A stretch of 64,000 nt of DNA from Rhizobium anhuiense (GTDB taxonomy: Bacteria; Pseudomonadota; Alphaproteobacteria; Rhizobiales; Rhizobiaceae), in assembly GCF_003985145.1 (NCBI RefSeq), contig NZ_ML133535.1, forward strand, positions 1 through 64,000, read 5' to 3'. Shown here piece by piece: positions 52,982 through 63,731 of this stretch. The notes under the pieces are model-generated. The model had not been told where the DNA came from and did no database searches. It saw nothing but the letters and a program-made list of their open reading frames with translations. The position numbers and the translations under genes are program-made. Within the stretch, counting starts at the first letter, position 1, and every line of letters starts with the position of its first letter.

Positions 52982-55732
52982 TTAGAGCGTGCGCGTGATG
53001 TGTTCCACGCGGAAGCACTCGATGACGTCGCCGGCGCGCATGTCTTCGTAATTTTCGAAGGCCATGCCGCATTCCTGACCCATCGGCACTTCGGAGACTT
53101 CGTCCTTGAAGCGCTTGAGGGTCTTGAGCTTGCCTTCGTGAACGACGACGTCGTTGCGGATGAGGCGGACGCCCGCACCACGTTCGACCTTGCCTTCGAC
53201 GACACGGCAGCCTGCGACCTTGCCGACCTTGGTGATGTTGAACACCTCGAGGATCTCGGCGTTGCCGATGAAGGTTTCGCGGCGTTCCGGAGACAGCAGG
53301 CCCGACATCGCTGCCTTCACGTCATCCACGAGGTCGTAGATGATGTTGTAGTAGCGGATTTCGATGCCTTCGCGTTCGGCGAACTGGCGTGCCTGCGTAT
53401 TTGCACGAACGTTGAAGCCGATGATGGCCGCGTTCGAGGCTTCGGCGAGCGAGATGTCCGACTCGGTGATGCCGCCGGCGCCAGAATGGACGATGCGGGC
53501 GCGGACCTCGTCGGTGCCGAGCTTCTCCAGCGCGCCGGCAATCGCTTCGATCGAGCCCTGCACGTCACCCTTGATGACAAGCGGGAACTCCTTGATGCCG
53601 GCGCTCTGGCGCTGCATCATCATCTGTTCCAGCGAACCGCGCTGTCCCGACTGGCGGGCAGCCGCCTTGTCGCGGGCCAGACGCTGACGGTATTCCGAGA
53701 TCTCGCGGGCGCGGCTTTCGCTTTCGACGACGGCGAACTTGTCGCCCGCCTGCGGCGTGCCGGACAGGCCGAGCACTTCGACCGGCATTGCCGGACCGGC
53801 TTCTTTCACATGGTCGCCCTTGTCGGTGACGAGCGCGCGCACGCGGCCCCAGACGTCGCCGGCGACGATGATCTGGCCAGGACGCAGCGTACCCTTCTGG
53901 ACGAGCACGGTCGCGACCGCACCGCGGCCGCGGTCGAGCTGGGCTTCGATGACAGTGCCTTCCGCCGTCCGGTTCGGATTGGCCTTGAGGTCGAGAATTT
54001 CCGCCTGCAGCAGGATCGCCTCGAGCAGCTTGTCGAGGTTCTTGCCGGTCTTGGCCGAAACTTCGACGTCGAGCACTTCACCGCCCATGGATTCCACGAA
54101 GACTTCGTGCTGCAGCAGCTGGTTACGGACCTTCTGCGGATCCGCTTCGTGCTTGTCGACCTTGTTGATCGCAACGATGATCGGAACACCGGCCGCCTTG
54201 GCGTGGTTGATCGATTCGATCGTCTGCGGCATTACGCTGTCGTCGGCTGCGACGACCAGGATCGCGATGTCGGTCGCCTGGGCGCCGCGGGCACGCATAG
54301 CCGTGAAGGCGGCGTGGCCGGGGGTGTCGATGAAGGTGATCTTCTGGCCGTTCTGCTCCACCTGATAGGCGCCGATATGCTGCGTGATGCCACCGGCTTC
54401 ACCGGCAACCACGTTGGCATGGCGGATGGCGTCGAGCAGCGAGGTCTTGCCGTGGTCGACGTGACCCATGATGGTAACGACGGGCGGGCGCGAAACCAGT
54501 TCGCCATCTTCGTCGGACACGTTGAAGATGCCGAGTTCGACGTCGGATTCCGATACGCGCCTGACCGTATGGCCGAATTCGCCGGCGATGAGTTCGGCAA
54601 GATCGGCGTCGATGACGTCGCCCGGCTTCATCATCTGGCCTTCCTTCATCAGGTACTTGATGACGTCGACGGCGCGTTCGGACATGCGCTGCGACAGTTC
54701 CTGAATGGTGATGGTCTCAGGCAGAACGACTTCGCGGGAGATCTTCTCGCGGGTTTCCTGCATCTGGCTGCGGCGGAACTTCTCCTGCCGGCGGCGCATC
54801 GCCGAAAGCGAACGGCCACGAGCATTGTCGTCGCCATCTGCGTCAGCGGTGGTGATCGTCAGCTTGCCGCGGCGGCGCTCTTCTTCCGTCTTCGGACGCG
54901 TCGTGACCGGCTTTGCCGGTTCCGGGCGAACGACACGGCCACGGGCCGGACCGCCGCGCGCAGCGCCGCGATCGTCATCCTCGGTGTCGTTGCGACGGCC
55001 ACGGACACCGGCCGGTGCGGCGGCGCCCGGCGCCGGACGGGCGTCAGCGGGTGTTGCGGCATCGGGCCGGCGCGCAGCAGGCGCCGATGATGCCGGCCGC
55101 GGAGCGTTGGAGCGAGCTTCGGCCACAGCAGGAGCCGGTGCGGCCGCGGCGGCTGCCGGTTCGGCAGCAGCGGGCGCTTCCGCCTGTCGGACAGCCTCTT
55201 CGGCGGCCCTGCGGGCTGCTTCTTCCGCTTCGGCCGCCTTGCGGACAACCTCTTCGGCCGCACGGCGCTTTTCTTCCTCGGCGCGGCGAATGGCGTCCTG
55301 GGCGTCGCGCGCCTGGGATTCGGCCAATGCGCGGCGGCGGGCGTCCATCTCTTCCGGGGACAGATGGTTCAGCACCACCGGACGCGGACGATCGTTCGAG
55401 CGCGGCTGCTGATAGGGCTGCTGCGGACGCTGATTGGTCTGGCTGTTGTTGCCCTGCTGAACCCGCGGTGCCGGCGTCGGCTGCTGCGGGCGTGCCTGCA
55501 CGGGTGCAGGCGCCGGTTCGGCTGCGCGGACGGGCGCGGGAGCGACAGGTGTGATCGGCTTTTCGTCTTCCGGGCGCATCGGGCGCCGCTTACGGGTCTC
55601 GACGACGACCGCTTTGGTGCGACCTCGACCCATATCCTGGCGAACGGTGCCCTGGCTCATCCCCGATGGTTTCAGGGTAAGCGTCTTTTTGCCCGTCACG
55701 CTGATTGTCTTGTCGTCGTTACTATCGGTCAT
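52982..55732 (-). CDS. infB: translation initiation factor IF-2
   Basis: 916 residues. An alpha-proteobacterial-type long N-terminal region rich in Ala, Pro, Arg and Glu (about 1-290, with [20 protein letters not shown]-like coiled coil), an IF2-N domain ([20 protein letters not shown]), then the GTPase with G1 [16 protein letters not shown] and NKVDK, and domains II-IV. Brings initiator tRNA to the 30S subunit. In the nusA-ylxR-infB unit. Confidence 0.98.
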   Translation of the reverse strand: MTDSNDDKTISVTGKKTLTLKPSGMSQGTVRQDMGRGRTKAVVVETRKRRPMRPEDEKPITPVAPAPVRAAEPAPAPVQARPQQPTPAPRVQQGNNSQTNQRPQQPYQQPRSNDRPRPVVLNHLSPEEMDARRRALAESQARDAQDAIRRAEEEKRRAAEEVVRKAAEAEEAARRAAEEAVRQAEAPAAAEPAAAAAAPAPAVAEARSNAPRPASSAPAARRPDAATPADARPAPGAAAPAGVRGRRNDTEDDDRGAARGGPARGRVVRPEPAKPVTTRPKTEEERRRGKLTITTADADGDDNARGRSLSAMRRRQEKFRRSQMQETREKISREVVLPETITIQELSQRMSERAVDVIKYLMKEGQMMKPGDVIDADLAELIAGEFGHTVRRVSESDVELGIFNVSDEDGELVSRPPVVTIMGHVDHGKTSLLDAIRHANVVAGEAGGITQHIGAYQVEQNGQKITFIDTPGHAAFTAMRARGAQATDIAILVVAADDSVMPQTIESINHAKAAGVPIIVAINKVDKHEADPQKVRNQLLQHEVFVESMGGEVLDVEVSAKTGKNLDKLLEAILLQAEILDLKANPNRTAEGTVIEAQLDRGRGAVATVLVQKGTLRPGQIIVAGDVWGRVRALVTDKGDHVKEAGPAMPVEVLGLSGTPQAGDKFAVVESESRAREISEYRQRLARDKAAARQSGQRGSLEQMMMQRQSAGIKEFPLVIKGDVQGSIEAIAGALEKLGTDEVRARIVHSGAGGITESDISLAEASNAAIIGFNVRANTQARQFAEREGIEIRYYNIIYDLVDDVKAAMSGLLSPERRETFIGNAEILEVFNITKVGKVAGCRVVEGKVERGAGVRLIRNDVVVHEGKLKTLKRFKDEVSEVPMGQECGMAFENYEDMRAGDVIECFRVEHITRTL

Positions 55733-55833
55733 TCGTTCCCGTTCCTTCGGACAGGGAGCGATGACTAGATCAGACCCTGTCGTTCAATACTGTCGATCAA
55801 TGAGAATGGGACCGGCCGATGCCGGTGACCACG

Positions 55834-56529
55834 TCATTGTTTTTGCCGGCCAGCGCCGCCCGCTGCCCGGGACTGACCGCCAATACGGTACTGTTCGAGC
55901 ATCTTTGCGCGCTTCACTACACCCTCACCCGCCTGCCCTGCAAGCACTGCGGCATGGATAAAAGCATTCTGGCCCATCAGGCCTTCCATTTCGCTCTCCG
56001 AGAAGAGACGGAAGGAAGGTATCTCCTCCTCGGTCTCCATTCCGAGGTGCCAGGCCTTGCGGGCCTGGTCGATTTTCCGGACGCCGTCGTCCGCTGCGTC
56101 AGTCGAGTGGAACACCGCAAGCGCTGCTCCGCTTCTGACCGCGGCATCCACTTTCGCGGACCCGCTGACGAACTGGCCGGCTTTCCGCGCCATGTTCATC
56201 ATCTGCATCAATTGCGCCGCGAGCAGCCGATCGACGCTCGCGCCGAGATCGTCCGCCGCCTTCACATCCATTTTCAGTGCGCGGGCGAAGAGCTTCTTCG
56301 CCACCGCCCGGTCGACCAGCGACCGGTCGATCTTCACCCAGCATCCGCGTCCCGGAAGCTCGCGCTTCAGGTCGGCGACAATAGTTCCATCGGGAGCGGC
56401 AACGAAGCGGATCAACTCTTCCGGCGATCCGCTTTCGCGCGTCACGATGCACATGCGTCCGTTCACGTCATAACCTGCAAGATCGTCGTCCTCATCAGGG
56501 AGAGCGTCCGGCTCATGCACGGTCATCAT
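55834..56529 (-). CDS. YlxR-like RNA-binding protein with C-terminal L7Ae-type domain
   Basis: 231 residues from ATG 56529, overlapping the nusA stop as ATGA. The N-terminal DUF448/YlxR domain has RMCIVTRESGSPEELIRFVA and the GRGCWV motif; the C-terminal half (about 100-190) resembles a ribosomal L7Ae-like domain (NMARKAGQFVSGSAKVDAAV). YlxR-type proteins bind RNA and have been tied to RNase P modulation in other bacteria. The fused form is normal in alpha-proteobacteria. Confidence 0.9.
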   Translation of the reverse strand: MMTVHEPDALPDEDDDLAGYDVNGRMCIVTRESGSPEELIRFVAAPDGTIVADLKRELPGRGCWVKIDRSLVDRAVAKKLFARALKMDVKAADDLGASVDRLLAAQLMQMMNMARKAGQFVSGSAKVDAAVRSGAALAVFHSTDAADDGVRKIDQARKAWHLGMETEEEIPSFRLFSESEMEGLMGQNAFIHAAVLAGQAGEGVVKRAKMLEQYRIGGQSRAAGGAGRQKQ

Positions 56530-58127
56530 GCTTCTTGTTCGGCTTCGGTGACCTCTTCTTCGGTCCCCTTCGCCAGGTCCTCTTCGGTAATCCAGCCGGC
56601 CGAGAGGCGGGCCTGGACGATCATCTGTTCCGCCTCGACGCGCGAGACGTCGAATTTCGAGAACAGACCCTCGAACTTCTTCGTTTCGCCGTTCTTGCGT
56701 TCCGTCCAGCCGACGAGATCGTCGGCCGCACAACCGGCAAAGTCCTCGATCGTCTTGATGCCGTCTTCGCCGAGCGCCACCATCATCTGGGCGGTCATGC
56801 CGTCGATTTCACGCAGCTCGTCCTGGACGCCGAGCGCCTTGCGCTTCTCGTCCATCTCGGCTTCGAGACGCTCGAGGAATTCGCGGGCGCGCTGCTGGAT
56901 TTCCTGCGCCGTCTCCTCGTCGAAACCGTCGATCGAGGAGATTTCGTCGAGATCGACATAGGCCAGTTCTTCAACCGCGGCAAAACCTTCGGAGGCCAGA
57001 ACCTGGCCGACCATCTCGTCGACGTCGAGCGAATCCATGAACAGGTTGGTGCGCTCGTTGAATTCCTTCTGGCGGCGTTCCGATTCCTCGGCCTCCGTCA
57101 TGATGTCGATGTCCCAGCCGGTCAGCTGCGAGGCGAGCCGGACGTTCTGGCCGCGGCGGCCGATCGCAAGCGACAGCTGCTCGTCGGGAACGACGACTTC
57201 GATGCGCTCGGCATCCTCGTCGAGAACGACCTTGGCGACTTCGGCCGGCTGCAGGGCGTTGACGACGAAGGTCGCCGGGTCCTGGCTCCACGGAATGATA
57301 TCGATCTTCTCACCCTGGAGCTCGCCGACGACGGCCTGGACGCGCGAACCGCGCATACCGACGCAGGCGCCGACCGGATCGATCGAGCTGTCGTTCGAGA
57401 TCACCGCGATCTTGGCGCGCGAACCCGGATCGCGGGCGACCGACTTCACCTGGATGATACCGTCGTAGATTTCTGGCACTTCCATGGTGAACAGCTTCAC
57501 CATGAACTGCGGATGCGTGCGCGACAGGAAGATCTGCGGGCCGCGCTGCTCGCGACGGACATCATAGACATAGGCACGGACGCGATCGCCATAGCGCACG
57601 TTTTCGCGCGGGATCATTTCGTCGCGGCGGATGATACCTTCGCCGCGGCCGAGATCGACGATGACGTTGCCATATTCGACGCGCTTGACGGTACCGTTTA
57701 CGATTTCGCCGACGCGATCCTTGAATTCGTCGAACTGGCGGTCGCGCTCGGCTTCACGCACCTTCTGCACGATCACCTGCTTGGCGGACTGGGCGGCAAT
57801 GCGGCCGAAATCCATCGGCGGCAGCGGGTCGGCGATGAAGTCGCCGAGTGCGGCGTCCGGATTGCGGTCGCGGGCCAGCTCCAGCGGGATCTGCGTCGAA
57901 TAATCCTCGGCCTTGTCGACGACTTCGAGCAGGCGCTGCAGGCGGATTTCGCCGGTCTTCGGATTGATGTCGGCCCGGATGTTGGACTCGGTGCCGTAAC
58001 GGGAGCGTGCCGCCTTCTGGATAGCGTCGGCCATTGCGGCCAGCACGATCTCGCGGTCGATGACCTTTTCGCGCGCCACTGCATCTGCGATCTGCAGAAG
58101 TTCGAGCCGGTTCGCACTGACTGCCAT
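56526..58127 (-). CDS. nusA: transcription termination/antitermination factor NusA
   Basis: 533 residues: N-terminal RNA polymerase-binding domain, S1 domain ([20 protein letters not shown]), two KH domains ([20 protein letters not shown] and [20 protein letters not shown]) and two C-terminal acidic helix-hairpin-helix repeats. Controls pausing and termination. Downstream of rimP by 59 bases and overlapping ylxR. Confidence 0.98.
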   Translation of the reverse strand: MAVSANRLELLQIADAVAREKVIDREIVLAAMADAIQKAARSRYGTESNIRADINPKTGEIRLQRLLEVVDKAEDYSTQIPLELARDRNPDAALGDFIADPLPPMDFGRIAAQSAKQVIVQKVREAERDRQFDEFKDRVGEIVNGTVKRVEYGNVIVDLGRGEGIIRRDEMIPRENVRYGDRVRAYVYDVRREQRGPQIFLSRTHPQFMVKLFTMEVPEIYDGIIQVKSVARDPGSRAKIAVISNDSSIDPVGACVGMRGSRVQAVVGELQGEKIDIIPWSQDPATFVVNALQPAEVAKVVLDEDAERIEVVVPDEQLSLAIGRRGQNVRLASQLTGWDIDIMTEAEESERRQKEFNERTNLFMDSLDVDEMVGQVLASEGFAAVEELAYVDLDEISSIDGFDEETAQEIQQRAREFLERLEAEMDEKRKALGVQDELREIDGMTAQMMVALGEDGIKTIEDFAGCAADDLVGWTERKNGETKKFEGLFSKFDVSRVEAEQMIVQARLSAGWITEEDLAKGTEEEVTEAEQEA

Positions 58128-58186
58128 TGTCTTGTTTCTCCGTCTTTACTCCAGGGTTCCCGTCCCTGGAGCGGTCTGTTGATCGG

Positions 58187-58783
58187 TTATTCTTGGTCGT
58201 CCGCTTCGTTCTGGTTGGCGGCCTGTGCTTTTGCCAGCTTGTCGGCGCGCAACGCATCGCGGATCAGGTCGTCGGTCAGAATGAGCTTCGCATCGCTGAG
58301 CGCCGTAAAGGGAATGGTGACCTTCTGCTCTTCCCCATAGGCGACCTGGTCACGCTCGAGCGTGAAACCATCTGCGCCTGCTTCGACGATCTTGCCGCGG
58401 AAGCGCTTGCGATTGTCGATCAAGATCGACGTCTCGCATTTCACAAGGTGGCCCTGCCAGCGGACGAAATCGGATTTCCGCACCATCGGACGATCGATGC
58501 CGGGCGAAGACACCTCGAGATGATACTCTTTATCGATCGGATCTTCCACATCGAGGACGGGAGAAATCGCCATCGAGATTTCTTCGCAGTCCTGAACCGT
58601 CATCGTGCCGTCGTTGCGTTCGGCCATGACCTGCATCGTCGCGCCGTTCTGGTTCAGCATGCGGACGCGGATAAGCCGGAAGCCCAGGCCGACGAGGACG
58701 GGTTCGATGATATCGGCAAGACGCTGGTCGAGCCCGGTTTCGGTAATCAGCCGCGGCTCAAGTTCGTTGTCTGCGTTTGTCAT
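58187..58783 (-). CDS. rimP: ribosome maturation factor RimP
   Basis: 198 residues from ATG 58783 ([13 protein letters not shown]); the open frame reaches 58816. RimP signatures are [32 protein letters not shown] and the C-terminal SH3-like [13 protein letters not shown]. Early 30S assembly factor and first gene of the nusA-infB cluster. A promoter-like sequence and a hairpin with a T-run lie in its leader. Confidence 0.95.
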   Translation of the reverse strand: MTNADNELEPRLITETGLDQRLADIIEPVLVGLGFRLIRVRMLNQNGATMQVMAERNDGTMTVQDCEEISMAISPVLDVEDPIDKEYHLEVSSPGIDRPMVRKSDFVRWQGHLVKCETSILIDNRKRFRGKIVEAGADGFTLERDQVAYGEEQKVTIPFTALSDAKLILTDDLIRDALRADKLAKAQAANQNEADDQE

Positions 58784-58839
58784 GTCCGACAAGCGGTGCG
58801 CTCCTCGCAATTTCAAGCTGTTCGGGCGATCGCGCTAAT

Positions 58840-58870
58840 AAAAAAGAGCGGGTCCTTGCGGCCCACTCTT
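58840..58870 (-). terminator. terminator-like hairpin in the rimP-nusA leader
   Basis: A nine-base stem with one mismatch (58844-58852 with 58862-58870), loop of nine, followed on the minus strand by TTTTTT. It lies about 56 bases before the rimP start and downstream of a promoter-like sequence, so it could attenuate the operon. Confidence 0.6.
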
Positions 58871-58897
58871 CATCAAGCGATCAAGAATTTGAGAGGC

Positions 58898-58925
58898 ATA
58901 TAGTCGGGTTTTTCCGAAATTGCAA
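58898..58925 (-). promoter_or_regulatory. possible promoter of the rimP-nusA-infB operon
   Basis: Minus strand: TTGCAA (58925-58920), 16 bases, CTATAT (58903-58898). Sigma-70-like but with a weak -35 element. It lies just upstream of the leader hairpin. Confidence 0.4.
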
Positions 58926-59037
58926 GGTCCGCGACCGATTCCGCCAATTCGCTTGCCGCGCGTGAACAGGCCTATGGCCAGCGCCGGTCTTGCGCATATA
59001 TTGCCGCTGGGGCGCAATAACAAAAGCGGGAGAAATC

Positions 59038-60669
59038 GTGGCCTACACTTCCTCGACATTGGCGCCTTTGCGGCACGATACCTACCGCACCATCTGGTTC
59101 GCGAGCCTTTCCTCGAATTTCGGCGGCCTGATCCAGGCGGTGGGCGCTGCCTGGATGATGACGACCATTACCGCCTCGGAGGACATGGTCGCGCTGGTGC
59201 AGACCTCGACGGCGCTACCGATCATGCTGTTTTCGCTGATATCGGGGGCGCTGGCCGATAATTATGACCGTCGCCGGGTCATGCTGACGGCGCAATGCAT
59301 GATGCTCACGGTTTCGGCGCTGCTGACGGCCTCGGCCCTTCTCGGCTGGATCACACCCTGGCTGCTGCTCTTCTTCACCTTCCTGATCGGCTGCGGCACC
59401 GCGCTCAACAATCCCTCCTGGCAGGCCTCGGTCGGCGACATGGTGCCGCGCGCCGATCTGCCGGGCGCCGTCACCCTGAACAGCATGGGCTTCAACATCA
59501 CCCGCAGTGTCGGCCCGGCGATCGGCGGCGTCATCGTCGCCGCTGCCGGCGCGGCCGCGGCCTTTGCGGTGAACACGGTGAGTTACTTCGCCTTGATCTA
59601 TGCCCTGCTGCGCTGGCGGCCGGCCACGCCGGTCTCGACCCTGCCGCGGGAGGCGCTCGGCAGCGCCATCTTTGCCGGCCTGCGCTATATCTCGATGTCG
59701 CCCAATCTCGAAAAGGTCCTCGTCAGGGGCCTGCTCTTCGGCATCGGCGCCAGCTCGATCCTGGCGCTGCTGCCGGTCGTCGCCCTCGATCTCGTTGCCG
59801 GCGGGCCGCTGACCTATGGTTTCATGCTCGGCGCTTTCGGCATCGGCGCGATCGGCGGCGCGGTGATGAATGCGAGGCTTCGCCAGATGCTTTCCAGCGA
59901 GACGATCATCCGCCTGGCCTTTGCCGGCTTCGCGATGAGCGCCGTCATCGCCGCCGTGAGCCCGAGTGCCGTCCTCACCTCCGCCGGGCTGCTCGTCTCC
60001 GGCGCTTGCTGGGTCTCCGCACTTTCGCTGTTCAACACCATCGTCCAGCTTTCGACGCCACGCTGGGTGGTCGGCCGGGCGCTGTCGCTCTACCAGACCG
60101 TCACCTTCGGCGGCATTGCCGGCGGCAGCTGGCTGTGGGGCGTTGCCGCCGATCGTTATGGCGTCGCCGATGCGCTGCTGATGTCATCGGTCGTCATGCT
60201 GCTCGGCATCGCGATCGGCCTGCGTTTTTCCATGCCGGCCTTCGCTTCGCTCAACCTCGATCCGCTGAACCGCTTCATCGAGCCGGCCCTCAGCCTCGAC
60301 ATCACGCCGCGCAGTGGCCCGATCGTCATCCTTGTCGACTACGAGATCGCCGATACCGACCTTGCCGAATTCATGACGCTGATGGGTGAGCGCCGCCGCA
60401 TCCGCATCCGCGACGGCGCCCGCAATTGGGCGCTGATGCGCGATCTCGAAAATCCCGGGCTCTGGACGGAGACCTACCATACGTCGACCTGGGTCGAATA
60501 TATAAGACACAACCAGCGGCGCACGCAGGCCGATGCCGAAAACATCGACAGGCTTCGCGCGCTTCACCGCGGCGAAGGTTTGCCGCATGTTCACCGCATG
60601 ATCGAACGCCAGGCTATTCCGCCTGATAACGACGTCTTCCACAAGGCGCCGATCGATCTGCATCATTGA
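59038..60669 (+). CDS. MFS exporter, EntS-like, with C-terminal soluble domain
   Basis: 543 residues from GTG 59038 (GGGAGAAATC upstream). About twelve membrane helices with the MFS_3 signatures LADNYDRRRVML, GPAIGGVI and WVVGRALSLYQT, followed by a soluble C-terminal domain of about 130 residues (VDYEIADTDLAEFMTLMGER onwards) found in this rhizobial subgroup. Substrate unknown. The GNAT gene follows after nine bases. Confidence 0.85.
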   Translation: MAYTSSTLAPLRHDTYRTIWFASLSSNFGGLIQAVGAAWMMTTITASEDMVALVQTSTALPIMLFSLISGALADNYDRRRVMLTAQCMMLTVSALLTASALLGWITPWLLLFFTFLIGCGTALNNPSWQASVGDMVPRADLPGAVTLNSMGFNITRSVGPAIGGVIVAAAGAAAAFAVNTVSYFALIYALLRWRPATPVSTLPREALGSAIFAGLRYISMSPNLEKVLVRGLLFGIGASSILALLPVVALDLVAGGPLTYGFMLGAFGIGAIGGAVMNARLRQMLSSETIIRLAFAGFAMSAVIAAVSPSAVLTSAGLLVSGACWVSALSLFNTIVQLSTPRWVVGRALSLYQTVTFGGIAGGSWLWGVAADRYGVADALLMSSVVMLLGIAIGLRFSMPAFASLNLDPLNRFIEPALSLDITPRSGPIVILVDYEIADTDLAEFMTLMGERRRIRIRDGARNWALMRDLENPGLWTETYHTSTWVEYIRHNQRRTQADAENIDRLRALHRGEGLPHVHRMIERQAIPPDNDVFHKAPIDLHH

Positions 60670-60677
60670 GAACGGCC

Positions 60678-61133
60678 ATGTATAGGTTCAGGCTCGCCCG
60701 CCAATCCGATCTTGCCGCCATCGTCCGGCTTCTGGCCGATGACGATCTCGGCGGCGCCAGGGAGATCGTTACCGATCCCGTCGACGCACGGTATCTCTCG
60801 GCCTTCGCGGCGATCGAGGCGGACGCCAATCAGCTGCTGGCCGTCGCAACCGACGCGGCCGATCGTGTCGTCGGCTGCCTGCAGCTGAGCTTTCTTCCCG
60901 GCCTTTCGAGAACAGGCATGTGGCGCGGTCAGATCGAAAGCGTGCGTGTTGCCAGCGACCTTCGCGGCTCGGGCCTCGGCTCTGAATTCATCGCATGGGC
61001 GATCGCCCAATGCGTCGAGCGTGGCTGCGGCCTCGTGCAGCTGACATCGGACAAGACGCGGGCGGATTCAATCCGCTTCTACGAGAAGCTCGGTTTTGTG
61101 GCCAGCCATGAAGGGCTGAAGCGCAGTCTCTGA
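60678..61133 (+). CDS. GNAT-family N-acetyltransferase
   Basis: 151 residues from ATG 60678, just after the MFS stop. The acetyl-CoA-binding motif A is RVASDLRGSGLGSEFIAWAI, and motif B is near SIRFYEKLGFVASHEGLKRS. Substrate unknown. Likely co-transcribed with the MFS exporter. Confidence 0.9.
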   Translation: MYRFRLARQSDLAAIVRLLADDDLGGAREIVTDPVDARYLSAFAAIEADANQLLAVATDAADRVVGCLQLSFLPGLSRTGMWRGQIESVRVASDLRGSGLGSEFIAWAIAQCVERGCGLVQLTSDKTRADSIRFYEKLGFVASHEGLKRSL

Positions 61134-61139
61134 AGCCGG

Positions 61140-62393
61140 TTACTTCAGCTTGCCCTTCATCGTCGCTTCGGGAAAACATGTCGGCTTCATGCCGTTCTTG
61201 GCCTGCCACTGGCCGATCGAACGCCGCGTCTTGTAGCCTGGCAGACCATCGGAACCGCCGACATCATAGCCCTGCCGTTCCAGCGCCTTCTGCATGGCGG
61301 CGACATCCGAGCGCAACATCTTGCCGACATCGCCCCATCTGCCCTCAAAGGCGCCGCCATTATAGGCGATCCGATCGGCGAGATTACCGATATAGAGCGC
61401 GTAGAGATCGGAATTATTATATTCCTTGATGATGTAGAAATTCGGCGTGACGATGAATTCCGGCCCGTCGCGGCCGGCCGGCACCAGCATCATGCCTTCA
61501 GCCTTCATCTCGCTGGAGGGAAACCCCTTGCCGGAGATGCGGTCGATGCCGAGCGAGGCCCAGTGCGACAGCGGCTTTGCCAGATCGGGCCCCTCCTGCG
61601 CGCAGGAAACCGCCTCCGGGATCGACACCTCGAAGCCCCAGTCGCGGTCGCGCTGCCAGCCCTTCTTGACCAGGAAATTGGCGATCGAGGCGAGCGTATC
61701 GGGCACCGAGGTCCAGATGTTGCGATGGCCGTCGCCATCGAAATCCACGGCATATTTCAGATAGCTGGTCGGCATGAATTGCGGCTGGCCGAGTGCGCCC
61801 GCCCACGACCCCTTGAAATCGGCCGGTGCGACATCACCGCCATCGAGAATATGGAGTGCGGCCACCAGCTCGGTACGGAACATCTCCTTGCGCGTCGACA
61901 TGAAGGCCTTGGTCGCCAACACCTCGATTGCCGAGTTCGGGATCTTCGCCGCACCGAAGCCTGTCTCCCGGCCCCAGATGGCCAGCACGATCGAGCCGGG
62001 CACGCCATAGGTCTTCTCGATGCGTTTCAGCGTTGAACCGTATTGCGCCGCAAAGCCGCGCCCCGTTGCGGCAAGCTTCTTCAGCCGGTCCTCGTTGAAA
62101 TAGGGACCGGGCGAGGAAAATTCGGCCTGCGTCTGCTTCTGCTCCTTCGGCGGCGGGAAGCCGGGCGGGGCAAGATCGGGCAGGTTCCAGTTCAGCGTGA
62201 TGCCGGAAAAGGCAGCCTGGAAGGTCTTCTCGGAAATCCCGCCCGCCTTCGCTTCCGGCCAGAGGTCTTTCCGTACCCATGTCTCGAACTGCGCTTCGAC
62301 ATCGGCTTTCGAAGGGGCTGCGAGGGCGGAGAGGGGGAGGAGGGCGGTCGCTAGGGCGAGTGCGAATAGCCGCCGTGGAACATCTTTCGGCAT
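61140..62393 (-). CDS. lytic murein transglycosylase, MltB type with peptidoglycan-binding domain
   Basis: 417 residues from ATG 62393, which has GAGGGG seven bases upstream (an ATG at 62408 overlaps the recR stop but lacks such a site). Signal peptide about 1-26 (LPLSALA/APS). The MltB-type SLT_2 domain has the catalytic Glu in IWGRETGFG and the GALGQPQFMPTSYL signature; a peptidoglycan-binding domain closes the protein (MQKALERQGYDVGGSDGLPG). Cleaves glycan strands to 1,6-anhydromuramyl products. Confidence 0.93.
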   Translation of the reverse strand: MPKDVPRRLFALALATALLPLSALAAPSKADVEAQFETWVRKDLWPEAKAGGISEKTFQAAFSGITLNWNLPDLAPPGFPPPKEQKQTQAEFSSPGPYFNEDRLKKLAATGRGFAAQYGSTLKRIEKTYGVPGSIVLAIWGRETGFGAAKIPNSAIEVLATKAFMSTRKEMFRTELVAALHILDGGDVAPADFKGSWAGALGQPQFMPTSYLKYAVDFDGDGHRNIWTSVPDTLASIANFLVKKGWQRDRDWGFEVSIPEAVSCAQEGPDLAKPLSHWASLGIDRISGKGFPSSEMKAEGMMLVPAGRDGPEFIVTPNFYIIKEYNNSDLYALYIGNLADRIAYNGGAFEGRWGDVGKMLRSDVAAMQKALERQGYDVGGSDGLPGYKTRRSIGQWQAKNGMKPTCFPEATMKGKLK

Positions 62394-62404
62394 AGGCAAA
62401 CCCC

Positions 62405-63010
62405 TCATATCACTGTCCGCGCCCGAAGGGCCGCCGCGAGCGTTCCCTCGTCGAGGTAGTCGAGCTCGCCGCCAACAGGCACACCATGCGCCAGCCGGGT
62501 GATCTTCACGTCCAGCCCCTGCAACTGGTCGGTGATATAATGCGCCGTCGTCTGCCCCTCGACGGTGGCGTTGACGGCGATGATCAGCTCGCGGATACCG
62601 CCTTCGCCGACCCGGTCGATCAGCCCGCGAATGTTGAGATCGTCGGGCCCGACCCCGTCGAGCGGTGACAGCGTGCCGCCGAGGACGTGATAGGCGGCGT
62701 TCATCGCGCCCGCGCGCTCCAGTGCCCAGAGATCCGATACGTCCTCGACGACGATGATGACGGATTGATCGCGCTGCGTGTCGGTGCAGACGGTGCAGGG
62801 ATCGACCGTATCGACGTTGCCGCAGCGCGAGCAAATCTTCACCTTGTCATAGGCCTCGCCCATCGCATTCGACAGCGGGCCGAGCAACTGGTCCTTCTTC
62901 TTGATCAGATGCAGTGCCGCCCGGCGCGCCGAGCGCGGCCCGAGGCCCGGCACCTTCGCCAGAAGCTGGATGAGTTTTTCGATTTCGGGGCCGGTGACTC
63001 GTTTTGCCAT
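62405..63010 (-). CDS. recR: recombination mediator RecR
   Basis: 201 residues: helix-hairpin-helix ([18 protein letters not shown]), zinc finger with [16 protein letters not shown], and a Toprim domain ([19 protein letters not shown]). Loads RecA with RecFO at gaps. Classical neighbour of ybaB (and usually dnaX) in this order. Confidence 0.97.
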   Translation of the reverse strand: MAKRVTGPEIEKLIQLLAKVPGLGPRSARRAALHLIKKKDQLLGPLSNAMGEAYDKVKICSRCGNVDTVDPCTVCTDTQRDQSVIIVVEDVSDLWALERAGAMNAAYHVLGGTLSPLDGVGPDDLNIRGLIDRVGEGGIRELIIAVNATVEGQTTAHYITDQLQGLDVKITRLAHGVPVGGELDYLDEGTLAAALRARTVI

Positions 63011-63067
63011 GCGCCGTTCTTAACTGATATGGAACGGAAACGGAATCGCGGAAGGATTGGCCATCCC

Positions 63068-63697
63068 ATGAAAATCCTGGCGCTGTGCACCGGCAATCCG
63101 GAAAGACTGCCGGGCAAGAGCTACAAGACCGGCATCTTCAAACATGCCGTCAACGGTGCGGTGATGATCGATGCCGAAGGTCTGGTCGGCGATGCCATCT
63201 GCAACCGCAAACACCATGGCGGTGTCGATCAGGCTGTTTATGTCGAGGGATCGCTGACGCTCGACTGGTGGAGCAGCGAGCTCGGTCGGCCATACGAGCC
63301 CGGCACTTTCGGCGAAAACATGGTGATCTCGGATCTCGACAATCGCGATGTCGCCGTCGGTGACCGCTTCGTGATCGGCGCTCTCGTCCTCGAAGTCACC
63401 GCGTGCCGCATCCCCTGCGCCACGTTTGCCGCCAGGATGGCCGATCCGAAATTCGTCAAACGTTATACCGCCGCCGCCCGTCCCGGCATCTATTGCCGTG
63501 TCATCCGGAGCGGCGTGGCCAAGGCCGGAATGTCGGTGGAATGCACGCCCTTTCACGGAGCCAAGATCACCATGCCGGAGCTGATGGAGACTTTCGGTCG
63601 ACGGCTTCGGGCGGCAGATCGGGCGCGATATCTCGCCGCCCCAATTCACTACAAACTGCGGGCTATGTTGGAATCCGAGAGCGACGAAGCGCGCTAG
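63068..63697 (+). CDS. MOSC domain protein (YiiM type)
   Basis: 209 residues from ATG 63068 (AAGGA upstream). MOSC signatures are NRKHHGGVDQAVYVE, PGTFGENMVI and the conserved cysteine in TACRIPCATFAARM. YiiM-type MOSC proteins handle molybdenum-cofactor-linked sulfur chemistry or reduce hydroxylamines. Lies between recR and ybaB on the opposite strand. Confidence 0.88.
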   Translation: MKILALCTGNPERLPGKSYKTGIFKHAVNGAVMIDAEGLVGDAICNRKHHGGVDQAVYVEGSLTLDWWSSELGRPYEPGTFGENMVISDLDNRDVAVGDRFVIGALVLEVTACRIPCATFAARMADPKFVKRYTAAARPGIYCRVIRSGVAKAGMSVECTPFHGAKITMPELMETFGRRLRAADRARYLAAPIHYKLRAMLESESDEAR

Positions 63698-63731
63698 ATC
63701 GGACTTTGGGCCTTGAATAGGTGCGCCCGTC

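Noticed and set aside
52970-55090. A 706-codon open frame on the plus strand inside infB
   Set aside because: It is antisense to a clear IF-2 gene, arises from high GC codon bias, and shows no recognisable domain.
56535-58340. A 601-codon open frame on the plus strand across nusA and part of rimP
   Set aside because: Antisense shadow of two well-supported genes; no family features.
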